NCBI GenBank assembly: GCA_963781305.1
Contig: CAWAFL010000011.1
Span: 186,001-250,000, forward strand
Direction of reading: 5' to 3'
DNA: 64,000 nt
From: DASXMT01 sp963781305
GTDB lineage: Bacteria > Actinomycetota > Acidimicrobiia > Acidimicrobiales > RAAP-2
Each line of letters begins with the position of its first letter. Position 1 is the first letter of the stretch. Positions 25,752 through 33,754 of the stretch are shown here, in pieces. The notes beneath the pieces were generated by a model that did not search any database, had not been told where the DNA came from, and was given only the letters and a program-made list of their open reading frames with translations. The position numbers and the translations under genes were made by a program.

Positions 25752-27107
25752 ATGCGAGCCACAGCAGCGCCCGAAGAGGGCAACAAGGTCCGTCTCTCCG
25801 TTGAGATCGACGAGGCGGAGATCGACAAAGCCCTCGATGAGGTGATGCGCCGGTTGTCCCGCGAGGTACGCGTACCTGGTTTTCGGCCCGGCAAAGTGCC
25901 CCGGCGGGTGATCGAAGCCCGTATGGGCGGCGCCTCAGCCGTCCGCGGCGAGGCGCTTCGCGAGGCACTCCCCGATTTCTACGCCAAGGCGGTGACCGAT
26001 ACCGAGGTGGACCCCATCGCCGCTCCGGAGATCGATATCACCTCCGGCAACGAATCGGGGGGTGTGGCCTTCGACGCGGTGGTCCAGGTACGGCCGACGG
26101 TCGGCATTCCCGGCTACCAGGGCCTGGTCGTCACCCTTCCCTCGCTGGCTGTTCCCGAAGAGGACATCACCAGCCAGATCGATCGGTTGAGGGAGACCTC
26201 CGGCGAGCTCACCGACGTGAAGCGCCCCGCCCAGGACGGCGACCGGGTGACGGTGGACATCCATGGGACCCGCTCGGCCCCGAGCCCCAGTGGCGAACTG
26301 GCGTCTGACGACGACCTTTCGGCCGAGGACTACCTCTACGAGGTGGGGAGCGGCGGCATCGTCCCCGAGCTCGACGATCAGCTCCGTGGGGCCAAGGTTG
26401 GCGACATCCTCACCTTCGACAGCACCGTCGATGGGCTCGATCAGAAGGTGTCCTTCCGGGTGCTGGTGAAAGACGTGAAAGAGCTGAAGCTGCCCGACGT
26501 TACCGACGAATGGGCTGCGGAGGCCTCGGAGTTCGAGACCGCCGACGAGCTCAGAGCCGACATCACCAAGCGGCTCACCCAGATGCGGATCGTGCAGGCG
26601 CAGATGGCCCTCCAGCAAAAGGCCATCGACGCCCTGGTCGAGCTGGTCACCGAAGACATTCCCGATGTGCTGGTGGCCGAAGAGCTCCGGGAGCGCATCC
26701 ACGATCTGAACCATCGCCTGGAGCACCAGGGCATCGGGATCGAGCAGTTCCTCATGGCCAGCGGGCGCGACGAACAGCAGCTGCTGGACGAGCTCAGAGA
26801 GGGCGCCCTCCGGGGCGTCAAGGCCGACCTTGCCCTCCGGGCTCTGGTCGAGGCGGAGCACGTCGAGGTCAGCGATGAGGAGCTGGCGACCGAGCTGGCG
26901 GCCATGGCTGAACGCCTGGATACCGACGTCGACCAGGTACGAGAGGAACTCGACCGGGCAGGGCGGTTGCCGGCAGTACGCTCAGACCAACGCAAAGCGA
27001 AGGCCATGCGTTGGCTGCTCGACAATGTCGAGCTAGTGGACGAGGAGGGAAATCCCGTGTCACGGGACGACCTGAAGGTAAATCAGGGCGAGGAGGAGTC
27101 GGAGTGA
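25752..27107 (+). CDS. tig: Trigger factor (ribosome-bound chaperone and prolyl isomerase)
   Basis: 451 aa. Three domains are visible: the N-terminal ribosome-binding domain with the signature PGFRPGKVP (about residues 48-56), the FKBP-type prolyl isomerase (about 150-240, opening GDRVTVDI), and a long helical C-terminal substrate-binding domain (245-430). Trigger factor binds near the ribosome exit tunnel and folds nascent chains. The start ATG at 25752 gives an N-terminus of usual length; the longer frame has no support. The FKBP domain contains an acidic Ser-rich loop (ASDDDLSAEDY) that is longer than usual. The stop overlaps the clpP start (GTGA). Confidence 0.95.
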   Translation: MRATAAPEEGNKVRLSVEIDEAEIDKALDEVMRRLSREVRVPGFRPGKVPRRVIEARMGGASAVRGEALREALPDFYAKAVTDTEVDPIAAPEIDITSGNESGGVAFDAVVQVRPTVGIPGYQGLVVTLPSLAVPEEDITSQIDRLRETSGELTDVKRPAQDGDRVTVDIHGTRSAPSPSGELASDDDLSAEDYLYEVGSGGIVPELDDQLRGAKVGDILTFDSTVDGLDQKVSFRVLVKDVKELKLPDVTDEWAAEASEFETADELRADITKRLTQMRIVQAQMALQQKAIDALVELVTEDIPDVLVAEELRERIHDLNHRLEHQGIGIEQFLMASGRDEQQLLDELREGALRGVKADLALRALVEAEHVEVSDEELATELAAMAERLDTDVDQVREELDRAGRLPAVRSDQRKAKAMRWLLDNVELVDEEGNPVSRDDLKVNQGEEESE

Positions 27108-27772
27108 GCGTGACAAGGGGAATCAGCACAGAGGGAATCAGTACGGTGGGTGCCCAGGCCTACAGCGTCCCGTGGGTGGTTGAGTCGACCAGTCGGGGTG
27201 AGCGGAACTATGACCTCTTTTCCCGCCTGTTGCGGGAGCGGATCATCTTCTTGGGTACGCCGATCAACGACACGGTGGCCAACCTGGTGTGTGCCCAGCT
27301 CCTCTTCCTGGAGTCTGAGGAAGCAGACAAGGACATCCATCTCTATATCAATTCGCCCGGTGGCGACATCACCGCATTGTTCGCCATCTACGACACGATG
27401 AAGTACATCAAGCCGGACACGTCCACCTTCTGCTTCGGTCAGGCGGCCTCGGCTGCTGCCGTGCTGCTGGCCGCCGGCACTAGGGGAAAGCGGTTCGCCC
27501 TGCCCCACGCTCGCATCCTGTTGCATCAGCCCTTCGGCGGGGTCGAGGGTCAGGCCAGCGACATCGAGCTGCAGGCCAAGGAAATCCTCCGCATGCGCGA
27601 TCTGCTCAACGGCATGCTGGCCGCCGACACGGGCCAGACCATGGAAAAGGTGTCCAAGGACACGGATCGGGACTTCATCATGACGGCCGAGGAATGCGTG
27701 AGCTACGGGCTGATCGACGAGGTCATCACGGCCCGGGACACGGTGGGCATCGAAACAGTCGGCGCGGCATAG
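27104..27772 (+). CDS. clpP: ATP-dependent Clp protease proteolytic subunit
   Basis: 222 aa. The Ser protease triad is visible: Ser116 in FGQAASAAAVLL, His141 in ARILLHQPF and Asp in DTDRDFIM. The ClpP fold motifs INSPGGD and the handle helix region follow. The GTG start overlaps tig by four bases; a second GTG about 14 codons later would give an N-terminus closer to other ClpP proteins. It forms a barrel with ClpX (next gene) or ClpC. Some Actinomycetota have two different ClpP; only one gene is in this window. Confidence 0.95.
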   Translation: MSVTRGISTEGISTVGAQAYSVPWVVESTSRGERNYDLFSRLLRERIIFLGTPINDTVANLVCAQLLFLESEEADKDIHLYINSPGGDITALFAIYDTMKYIKPDTSTFCFGQAASAAAVLLAAGTRGKRFALPHARILLHQPFGGVEGQASDIELQAKEILRMRDLLNGMLAADTGQTMEKVSKDTDRDFIMTAEECVSYGLIDEVITARDTVGIETVGAA

Positions 27773-27860
27773 GGACAGGTTTGAGCGACGCAGCCGGTAG
27801 GGTTGGATTCGGCGTTCTTTAGGCATGGCGACAAAGGGAAAAGGGACAAGGGGAACCGAC

Positions 27861-29141
27861 GTGGCGAAGTTCGGAGACGGTGGCGACCTCGTTAAGTGCA
27901 GCTTCTGCGGCAAATCCCAGAAGCAGGTCAAAAAGCTCATCGCCGGACCGGGGGTGTACATCTGCGATGAGTGCATCGAACTGTGCAATGACATCATCGC
28001 CGAGGAGCTGGCCGACACCACCGAGCTCTCCTTCGAGGAGCTCCCCAAGCCCAAGGAGATCTACGAGTTCCTGAACGATTATGTGATCGGTCAGGAGTAC
28101 GCCAAAAAGATCCTGTCCGTCGCCGTCTACAACCATTACAAGCGGGTCCAAGCGGGCAACAACGGCACCCATGACAATGAAGTCGAGCTGGCCAAGTCCA
28201 ACATTTTGCTGCTCGGTCCCACCGGCTGCGGAAAGACTCTCCTGGCCCAGACCCTGGCCCGCATGCTCAACGTGCCCTTCGCCATCGCCGACGCCACCGC
28301 GCTGACCGAGGCCGGGTACGTGGGTGAGGACGTCGAGAACATCCTGTTGAAGCTCATCCAGGCGGCGGACTACGACGTCAAGCGGGCCGAGACCGGAATC
28401 ATCTACATCGACGAGATCGACAAGATCGCCCGGAAGTCGGAGAACCCCTCGATCACCCGGGACGTCTCCGGAGAAGGGGTGCAGCAGGCCCTGCTGAAGA
28501 TCCTGGAAGGGACCACGGCGTCGGTGCCGCCCCAGGGCGGTCGCAAGCATCCCCACCAGGAATTCATCCAGATCGACACCACCAACATCCTGTTCATCTG
28601 CGGCGGGGCCTTCGCCGGCATCGACAAGATCATCGAGAACCGCATCGGTCGCAAGGGCATGGGCTTCCGTGCCGAGGTGCGCAAGGCATCCGAGCGGGAC
28701 GACTCCGAGCTCCTCCGGCTCGTGCTCCCCGAGGACCTCATGAAGTTCGGGCTCATCCCCGAGTTCATCGGGCGCCTGCCGATGGTGGGGGCGGTGTCCC
28801 ACCTCTACAAGGATGCGCTGATCCAGATCCTGGTGGAGCCCAAGAACGCACTCACCCGGCAGTACAAGCGGGTCTTCGAGTTGGACCGGGTGGAGCTGGA
28901 GCTTACCGACGATGCCCTCGAGGCCGTGGCTGAGCAGGCCTTGCTGCGAGGCACGGGCGCCCGCGGCCTGCGAGCCATCCTGGAAGAGGTGCTGCTCGAG
29001 GTGATGTACGACCTCCCCAGCCGGACCGATGTCTCGAAGTGCGTGGTCGACCGGGCCGTGGTCCTCGAGAAGGTGCATCCCACCCTGGTGCCCCTCAACC
29101 CACCGACCAAGTCCACCCGCACCCGCCGGGCCGCGTCCTAA
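27861..29141 (+). CDS. clpX: ATP-dependent Clp protease ATP-binding subunit ClpX
   Basis: 426 aa from the GTG at 27861, chosen over an upstream ATG (27825) because an AAGGGG ribosome binding site precedes the GTG and the N-terminus AKFGDGGDLVKCSFC then matches other ClpX. Features: an N-terminal C4 zinc finger (CSFC...CDEC), Walker A GPTGCGKT, Walker B IIYIDEIDK, sensor and pore regions (GYVGEDVE) and the IGF-type loop region before the C-terminal subdomain. ClpX unfolds substrates and feeds them to ClpP. Confidence 0.96.
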   Translation: MAKFGDGGDLVKCSFCGKSQKQVKKLIAGPGVYICDECIELCNDIIAEELADTTELSFEELPKPKEIYEFLNDYVIGQEYAKKILSVAVYNHYKRVQAGNNGTHDNEVELAKSNILLLGPTGCGKTLLAQTLARMLNVPFAIADATALTEAGYVGEDVENILLKLIQAADYDVKRAETGIIYIDEIDKIARKSENPSITRDVSGEGVQQALLKILEGTTASVPPQGGRKHPHQEFIQIDTTNILFICGGAFAGIDKIIENRIGRKGMGFRAEVRKASERDDSELLRLVLPEDLMKFGLIPEFIGRLPMVGAVSHLYKDALIQILVEPKNALTRQYKRVFELDRVELELTDDALEAVAEQALLRGTGARGLRAILEEVLLEVMYDLPSRTDVSKCVVDRAVVLEKVHPTLVPLNPPTKSTRTRRAAS

Positions 29142-29226
29142 CCGGGCTCAGCCGGCCCAGACCCACCTCGACCCGACGGGCGCAAGCGCGTCATCGCCCC
29201 TCGGCGACCCCACGTCCCAGGACACC

Positions 29227-30546
29227 ATGCCCTTCACCGATCTTCCCGAGGCCATCGCCTGGCTCGACTCGCACATCGACTTCGAGTCCATCGCCCCGAC
29301 CCGTCGGGCCCTGCCCACCCTGGATCGCATTCGCGAGCTCGTGGGGATCCTGGGCGACCCGCAGCGGGCCTACCCCTCGGTCCACCTGACCGGGACCAAC
29401 GGCAAGGGCTCCACCGCAGCCATGGTCACGGCCCTGTTCGGGGCCCAGGGGCTGACCGTGGGCACCTACACCAGCCCCAACCTGTACCGGGTGAACGAGC
29501 GCATCTCCCGAAACGGGGAGCCCATCGACGACGACGCGTTCCGGGCCGTCTTGGAGACCCTGGCCGGCCTCGAGGGGCTTCTGTCCGATCGACCGACCCG
29601 CTTCGAGTTGCTGACCGCGGCTGCCTTCGCCTGGTTCGCCGATGAGGCCGTCGACGTCGCCGTGGTCGAGGTGGGTCTCGGCGGCACTTGGGACAGCACC
29701 AACGTGATCGATGCCGACGTGGCCGCGATCACCAACGTGAGCTTCGACCATACCGAGGTGCTGGGCCCCACCCTGGCCGACATCGCCGGTGACAAAGCAG
29801 GGATCTTCAAGCAGGGGTCGAGGGTGGTGATCGGGGAGACAGACCCTGCGCTGGTGGCTCTGCTCCGGCTCAAGGCCACCGAGGCCGGGGCCGAGGAAAT
29901 CTGGGTCCGGGGCGAGGACTACGGATGGACGGCCAACCGGGTCGCGGTGGGCGGCCGCCTGCTCGACCTGCGGACACCACAGGGTTCCTACGGCGAGGTC
30001 CTCGTACCCCTCCACGGCGCACACCAGGGCGACAACGCCGCCACTGCCCTGGCCGCGGTCGAGGCCTTCTTCGGCACGCCCTTGCACGAGGACGTGGTCG
30101 ACCGGGCGCTGTCGTCGGTATCGGTTCCTGGTCGGCTCGAGGTCATCGGACGTCATCCCCTGGTGGTGGTGGACGGTGCCCACAACGTCGCCGGCATGAC
30201 CATGCTGGCCCGTACCCTGATCGAAGAGTTCACCGTGGAGGGTGACGCGGTGGCCGTGGTTGGCATGCTGCGCGGTCGGGACCCGGTCGCCATGCTCGAG
30301 GCTCTCCAGACCGCCGGCGTCGGTTCGTTGGTGGCCTGCGCCCCCGACTCACCGCGGGCCCTTCCTGTCGAGATCGTGGCGGAGGCGGCGCTGGGTCTGG
30401 GCATGGACGTCCGAACGGCGCCCACCGTCGCTGAAGCGGTCACGGTGGCGATCGACGGTGCCGGGCCCGAGGACCGCTGCATCATCTGCGGGTCCCTCTA
30501 CGTCGTGGCCGACGCGCGCCGCCGGCTGGTCGGAGACAGCCTCTGA
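29227..30546 (+). CDS. folC: Folylpolyglutamate synthase / dihydrofolate synthase
   Basis: 439 aa Mur-ligase-fold enzyme that adds glutamate to folates. The ATP-binding loop LTGTNGKGST is at residues 53-63, followed by SPNLYRVNERI (folate-binding loop), EVGLGGTWDSTNV (metal and substrate), NVSFDHTEVLG and the C-domain motif VVDGAHNVAGM. The AGGA just upstream supports the ATG at 29227. It follows clpX by 85 bases and precedes ndk by 42, so these may form one transcript. Confidence 0.93.
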   Translation: MPFTDLPEAIAWLDSHIDFESIAPTRRALPTLDRIRELVGILGDPQRAYPSVHLTGTNGKGSTAAMVTALFGAQGLTVGTYTSPNLYRVNERISRNGEPIDDDAFRAVLETLAGLEGLLSDRPTRFELLTAAAFAWFADEAVDVAVVEVGLGGTWDSTNVIDADVAAITNVSFDHTEVLGPTLADIAGDKAGIFKQGSRVVIGETDPALVALLRLKATEAGAEEIWVRGEDYGWTANRVAVGGRLLDLRTPQGSYGEVLVPLHGAHQGDNAATALAAVEAFFGTPLHEDVVDRALSSVSVPGRLEVIGRHPLVVVDGAHNVAGMTMLARTLIEEFTVEGDAVAVVGMLRGRDPVAMLEALQTAGVGSLVACAPDSPRALPVEIVAEAALGLGMDVRTAPTVAEAVTVAIDGAGPEDRCIICGSLYVVADARRRLVGDSL

Positions 30547-30588
30547 GGATTCGGCATCCCAACCGATGTCGGCTAGCCTGCCCGCCTC

Positions 30589-30999
30589 GTGGGACACACA
30601 CTTGTGATTTGCAAACCTGACGCCGTCGAACGAGGTCTTTCCGGCGAGATCATCAGGCGCATCGAAGCCAAGGGCCTCCGTCTGGTGGCGGCCGAGCTAC
30701 GCACCATTCCCGTCGAAGTGGCCGGTCGCCACTACGCCGAGCACGAGGGCAAGCCCTTCTACCCCGGCCTGGTCGAGTTCATCACCCGGTCTCCGGCACT
30801 GGCCATGGTGGTTGAGGGACCCGATGACACCTATGCCGTGGTCCGGAACCTCATGGGTGCGACGAACCCCCTCGAGGCCGCTCCGGGAACCATTCGGGGT
30901 GACCTGGCCCTCGAGGTGGGGGAGAACCTGGTCCACGGATCCGACTCTCCGGAGTCCGCGGCCCGGGAGATCGAACTGTTCTTTCCCGGCCTGGCCTGA
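30589..30999 (+). CDS. ndk: Nucleoside diphosphate kinase
   Basis: 136 aa with a GTG start. It transfers phosphate between nucleoside di- and triphosphates via a phosphohistidine; the active-site His lies in ENLVHGSDS, the conserved NxxHGSDS motif. The N-terminus TLVICKPDAVERGL and GATNPLEAAPGTIRGD are family signatures. The length is standard. Confidence 0.96.
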   Translation: MGHTLVICKPDAVERGLSGEIIRRIEAKGLRLVAAELRTIPVEVAGRHYAEHEGKPFYPGLVEFITRSPALAMVVEGPDDTYAVVRNLMGATNPLEAAPGTIRGDLALEVGENLVHGSDSPESAAREIELFFPGLA

Positions 31000-31117
31000 C
31001 CCCTCTTCCGGCCCGGCATGGCTCCCGCCGAGGCCCCTGATCGGGCGGTCCCTGGAGGCACCTAAGGTACAGTGCCTTGTGCGCACTCGTTCCTTCCCCT
31101 AGCCTTGAGCCCACGAT

Positions 31118-31205
31118 GTCCTGTAGCGCGCCCCGCGAAAACAGCGGATCCGGGGCGATAGCACAGGGCGAAACGTCAACCCGACCGCTCTACGACGGAG
31201 GGGTT
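31118..31205 (+). promoter_or_regulatory. Structured leader upstream of mreB
   Basis: Two perfect or near-perfect stems nest: GTCCTGT (31118-31124) with ACAGGGC (31163-31169, one wobble), and CGCCCCG (31129-31135) with CGGGGCG (31151-31157). Downstream, AACCC (31178-31182) can pair with GGGTT (31201-31205), which overlaps the purine-rich GGAGGGG ribosome binding site before the mreB ATG. It looks like a cis-acting RNA element; no known riboswitch class was recognised. Confidence 0.45.
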
Positions 31206-31213
31206 CATCTCTG

Positions 31214-32245
31214 ATGGCCGACAACCGCTTTTTTCTATTGGGCCGAGATATGGCTGTGGATCTCGGTACCGCCAACACCTTGGTTTACGTGCGTGGCCGG
31301 GGCATCATCCTGAATGAGCCGTCCGTGGTGGCCGTGAACGTGAAGGACGGCCGGCCCCTGGCCGTGGGGGCCGAGGCCAAGCGCATGATCGGCCGGACAC
31401 CCAGTCATATCCAGGCCATCCGACCGCTGAAGGACGGGGTCATCGCCGACTTCGAGATCTGCGAGAAGATGCTCCGCTACTTCATCCACCGGGTCCACCA
31501 ACGGCGCTTTGCCAAGCCGCGCATGGTGATCTGCGTCCCCTCGGGCATTACCGGCGTGGAGCAGCGAGCGGTCATGGAGGCGGCAGAGTACGCCGGCGCC
31601 CGCAAGGCCTACATCATCGAGGAGCCCATGGCCGCGGCCATCGGAGCCGGGCTGCCTGTCCACGAGCCGACCGGGAACATGGTGGTGGACATCGGTGGCG
31701 GGACTACCGAGGTCGCCGTCATCTCATTGGGCGGGATTGTGACCAGCCAGTCGATCCGCATCGGCGGCGACGAGTTGGACGAGGCCATCGTCTCGTTCGT
31801 GAAGAAGGAGTACAGCCTGGCCCTTGGTGAGCGCACCGCCGAAGAGATCAAGATCGCCTTGGGTTCGGCCTACGAGCTCGAGGAGGAGTTGCACGCCGAG
31901 ATCCGAGGACGCGATCTGGTGACCGGTCTGCCCAAGACGGTGGTGATCTCCACCCAGGAGATCCGCAAGGCCATCGAGGAGCCGGTGTCGGCCATCGTCG
32001 ACGCGGTGAAGGTGACCCTGGACCGCACGCCCCCGGAACTGGCCGCCGACATCATGGAACAAGGCATCGTCCTGACCGGTGGCGGCGCCTTGCTGCACGG
32101 CCTGGACAGCCGGCTGCAGTCGGAGACGGGGATGCCCATCGTCGTAGCCCGTGACCCGTTGAACTGCGTGGCCATCGGCAGCGGTCAGTGCCTCGAGGAA
32201 TTCGAAGCGCTGAAGCAAGTACTGATCACGTCGTCAGCCCGCTGA
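31214..32245 (+). CDS. mreB: Rod shape-determining actin-like protein MreB
   Basis: 343 aa bacterial actin that organises the cell-wall elongation machinery. Actin-fold motifs: phosphate-1 loop AVDLGTANTLVY, connect-1, phosphate-2 loop VVDIGGGTTEVAVIS, and the adenosine motif VLTGGGALLHGL. The N-terminus is hydrophobic (RFFLLGRDM), consistent with direct membrane binding. It heads the mreB-mreC-mreD-PBP2 cluster. Confidence 0.97.
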   Translation: MADNRFFLLGRDMAVDLGTANTLVYVRGRGIILNEPSVVAVNVKDGRPLAVGAEAKRMIGRTPSHIQAIRPLKDGVIADFEICEKMLRYFIHRVHQRRFAKPRMVICVPSGITGVEQRAVMEAAEYAGARKAYIIEEPMAAAIGAGLPVHEPTGNMVVDIGGGTTEVAVISLGGIVTSQSIRIGGDELDEAIVSFVKKEYSLALGERTAEEIKIALGSAYELEEELHAEIRGRDLVTGLPKTVVISTQEIRKAIEEPVSAIVDAVKVTLDRTPPELAADIMEQGIVLTGGGALLHGLDSRLQSETGMPIVVARDPLNCVAIGSGQCLEEFEALKQVLITSSAR

Positions 32246-32263
32246 CCGAGCCGCTCGTAACTC

Positions 32264-33148
32264 GTGGCGAAGCCGCGGCGGCTCCGCCGCCCCAGAACAA
32301 CGCTCCTGATCCTGGTGCTCATCTCGATCACCATCATCACCCTTGATGCCCGTGGCGATCTGGGTAGCTTCACCTCCGGACTGAAGTCAGTCGCCTCCGA
32401 CGCCTTCTCGCCCATCCGCTCGGGGGTGGATGCTGTCGTCCGACCGATCGGCAGCTTCTTGGCTGGGACCGTGCACTACGGCGCGGTCCGCGAGCAGAAC
32501 CAGAAGCTCCAGGCCGAGATCGGATCGCTGCGCCAGCAGATGGCCGAGCAGGGCAACGCGGCGCAGGCGCTCAAGCAGCTCCAGGCGCTCAGCGCCTTGA
32601 ACAACCTCCCCACCGTCCAGAGTCTCCATCAGGTCAAGGCCGAAGTGATCGACTTCAACTCGTCGAACTTCGCCGCCACTATCGACATCGGCGTCGGCCG
32701 TGACGAGGGCGTGGCGGTGGGCATGCCGGTGATGGGATCAGGTGGAGCCACCGGCGGCCTCATCGGCCAGGTGGTGGTGTCGAACAAGAATACGGCGACC
32801 GTGCGCCTGCTCACCGACGGGCAGTCCACGGTGGGCGTGGCCTACGGCCCCAGCCTCTACGCCGTCCTTCAGGGTCAGGGAGCGGGCAAGCCCCTGATCG
32901 CCCAGTACATCCCGGCCAACACCCCGATACCGTCGGGACCGGCGTTCGTGACCAGCGGTCTCCAAGACGCAGAGTTCCCCCCTGGGCTACCCGTGGCCCA
33001 GAAGGTGTCGGTCAAGAACGGCAACTCGGCCAACGACGAGACGGTGACCCTCAAACCGGTTGCTGACTTCGCCCACCTCAGGTATGTCTCCGTCCTCCTG
33101 TGGGGACCAGCCACATCGGGTTCTTCGGCTGCTACGGGGGGACCATGA
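32264..33148 (+). CDS. mreC: Rod shape-determining protein MreC
   Basis: 294 aa with a GTG start 18 bases after mreB. It has a basic N-terminus, one membrane helix (LLILVLISITIITL), a coiled coil (about 75-110) and a periplasmic double beta-barrel containing the MreC motifs VIDFNSSNFAATIDIGVGRD and GGLIGQVVV. MreC links MreB inside the cell to PBP2 outside it. The stop overlaps the mreD start (ATGA). Confidence 0.94.
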   Translation: MAKPRRLRRPRTTLLILVLISITIITLDARGDLGSFTSGLKSVASDAFSPIRSGVDAVVRPIGSFLAGTVHYGAVREQNQKLQAEIGSLRQQMAEQGNAAQALKQLQALSALNNLPTVQSLHQVKAEVIDFNSSNFAATIDIGVGRDEGVAVGMPVMGSGGATGGLIGQVVVSNKNTATVRLLTDGQSTVGVAYGPSLYAVLQGQGAGKPLIAQYIPANTPIPSGPAFVTSGLQDAEFPPGLPVAQKVSVKNGNSANDETVTLKPVADFAHLRYVSVLLWGPATSGSSAATGGP

Positions 33149-33681
33149 CGGTCAGGGACGCGGCCAAGGTCATCGTGGTGGTGTTGCTGTTCGTCACCGT
33201 GCAACAGACGCTCATGCTCGACATCAACATTGCCGGGATCCATCCCGACATCATGGTGATGCTTCCGATTGCGGCGGGAATCATCGGGGGTCCCTCCCGG
33301 GGGGCCATCATGGGCTTCGGGGCCGGCATGGTGTCCGACCTCTTCCTGCCCACGCCCTTCGGCCTCTCTGCACTGATCGGGTGCCTGGTCGGGTTCGCAG
33401 TCGGGCTCTCGACCGTGGCCCTGGACCGGGCCGCCTGGTGGCTGCCGCCGCTGGCCGCCCTCGGAGCGAGCGCCATCTACGAGGTGGCCTACGCCGCCGT
33501 GGGATCGATCCTGGGCCAGCCCCAGATGCTTCATGTGGACATCGTGGGCATCGTGTTGGTGGTGTCCATCGCCAATGCCATCATCGCCGTGCCCGCCGTT
33601 CGCCTGGTCGGATGGGCGCTGCCCAAGGTATCGGCCGAGGGTATGCCCGGCGTCGTGGGCCCCATGGGAAGTGTCCGTTGA
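33145..33681 (+). CDS. mreD: Rod shape-determining protein MreD
   Basis: 178 aa integral membrane protein with about five helices and the MreD-like segment ISDLFLPTPFGLSAL-type (here VSDLFLPTPFG). The ATG at 33145 overlaps the mreC stop and is preferred over a longer upstream frame. It acts with MreC in the elongation complex. Confidence 0.9.
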   Translation: MTVRDAAKVIVVVLLFVTVQQTLMLDINIAGIHPDIMVMLPIAAGIIGGPSRGAIMGFGAGMVSDLFLPTPFGLSALIGCLVGFAVGLSTVALDRAAWWLPPLAALGASAIYEVAYAAVGSILGQPQMLHVDIVGIVLVVSIANAIIAVPAVRLVGWALPKVSAEGMPGVVGPMGSVR

Positions 33682-33754
33682 CGGAGCTGTGGGGGCCCAG
33701 CCGTGTGAGGGGCCGCGCCCACTTTGCCGGTCCGGACCGCCAGGATAGGCGCCT

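Noticed and set aside
31161..31180. GCACAGGGC-like match to the c-di-GMP-I (GEMM) riboswitch in the mreB leader
   Set aside because: Only the first conserved block is present; the GGGACGCAAAGCC block and second stem are missing.
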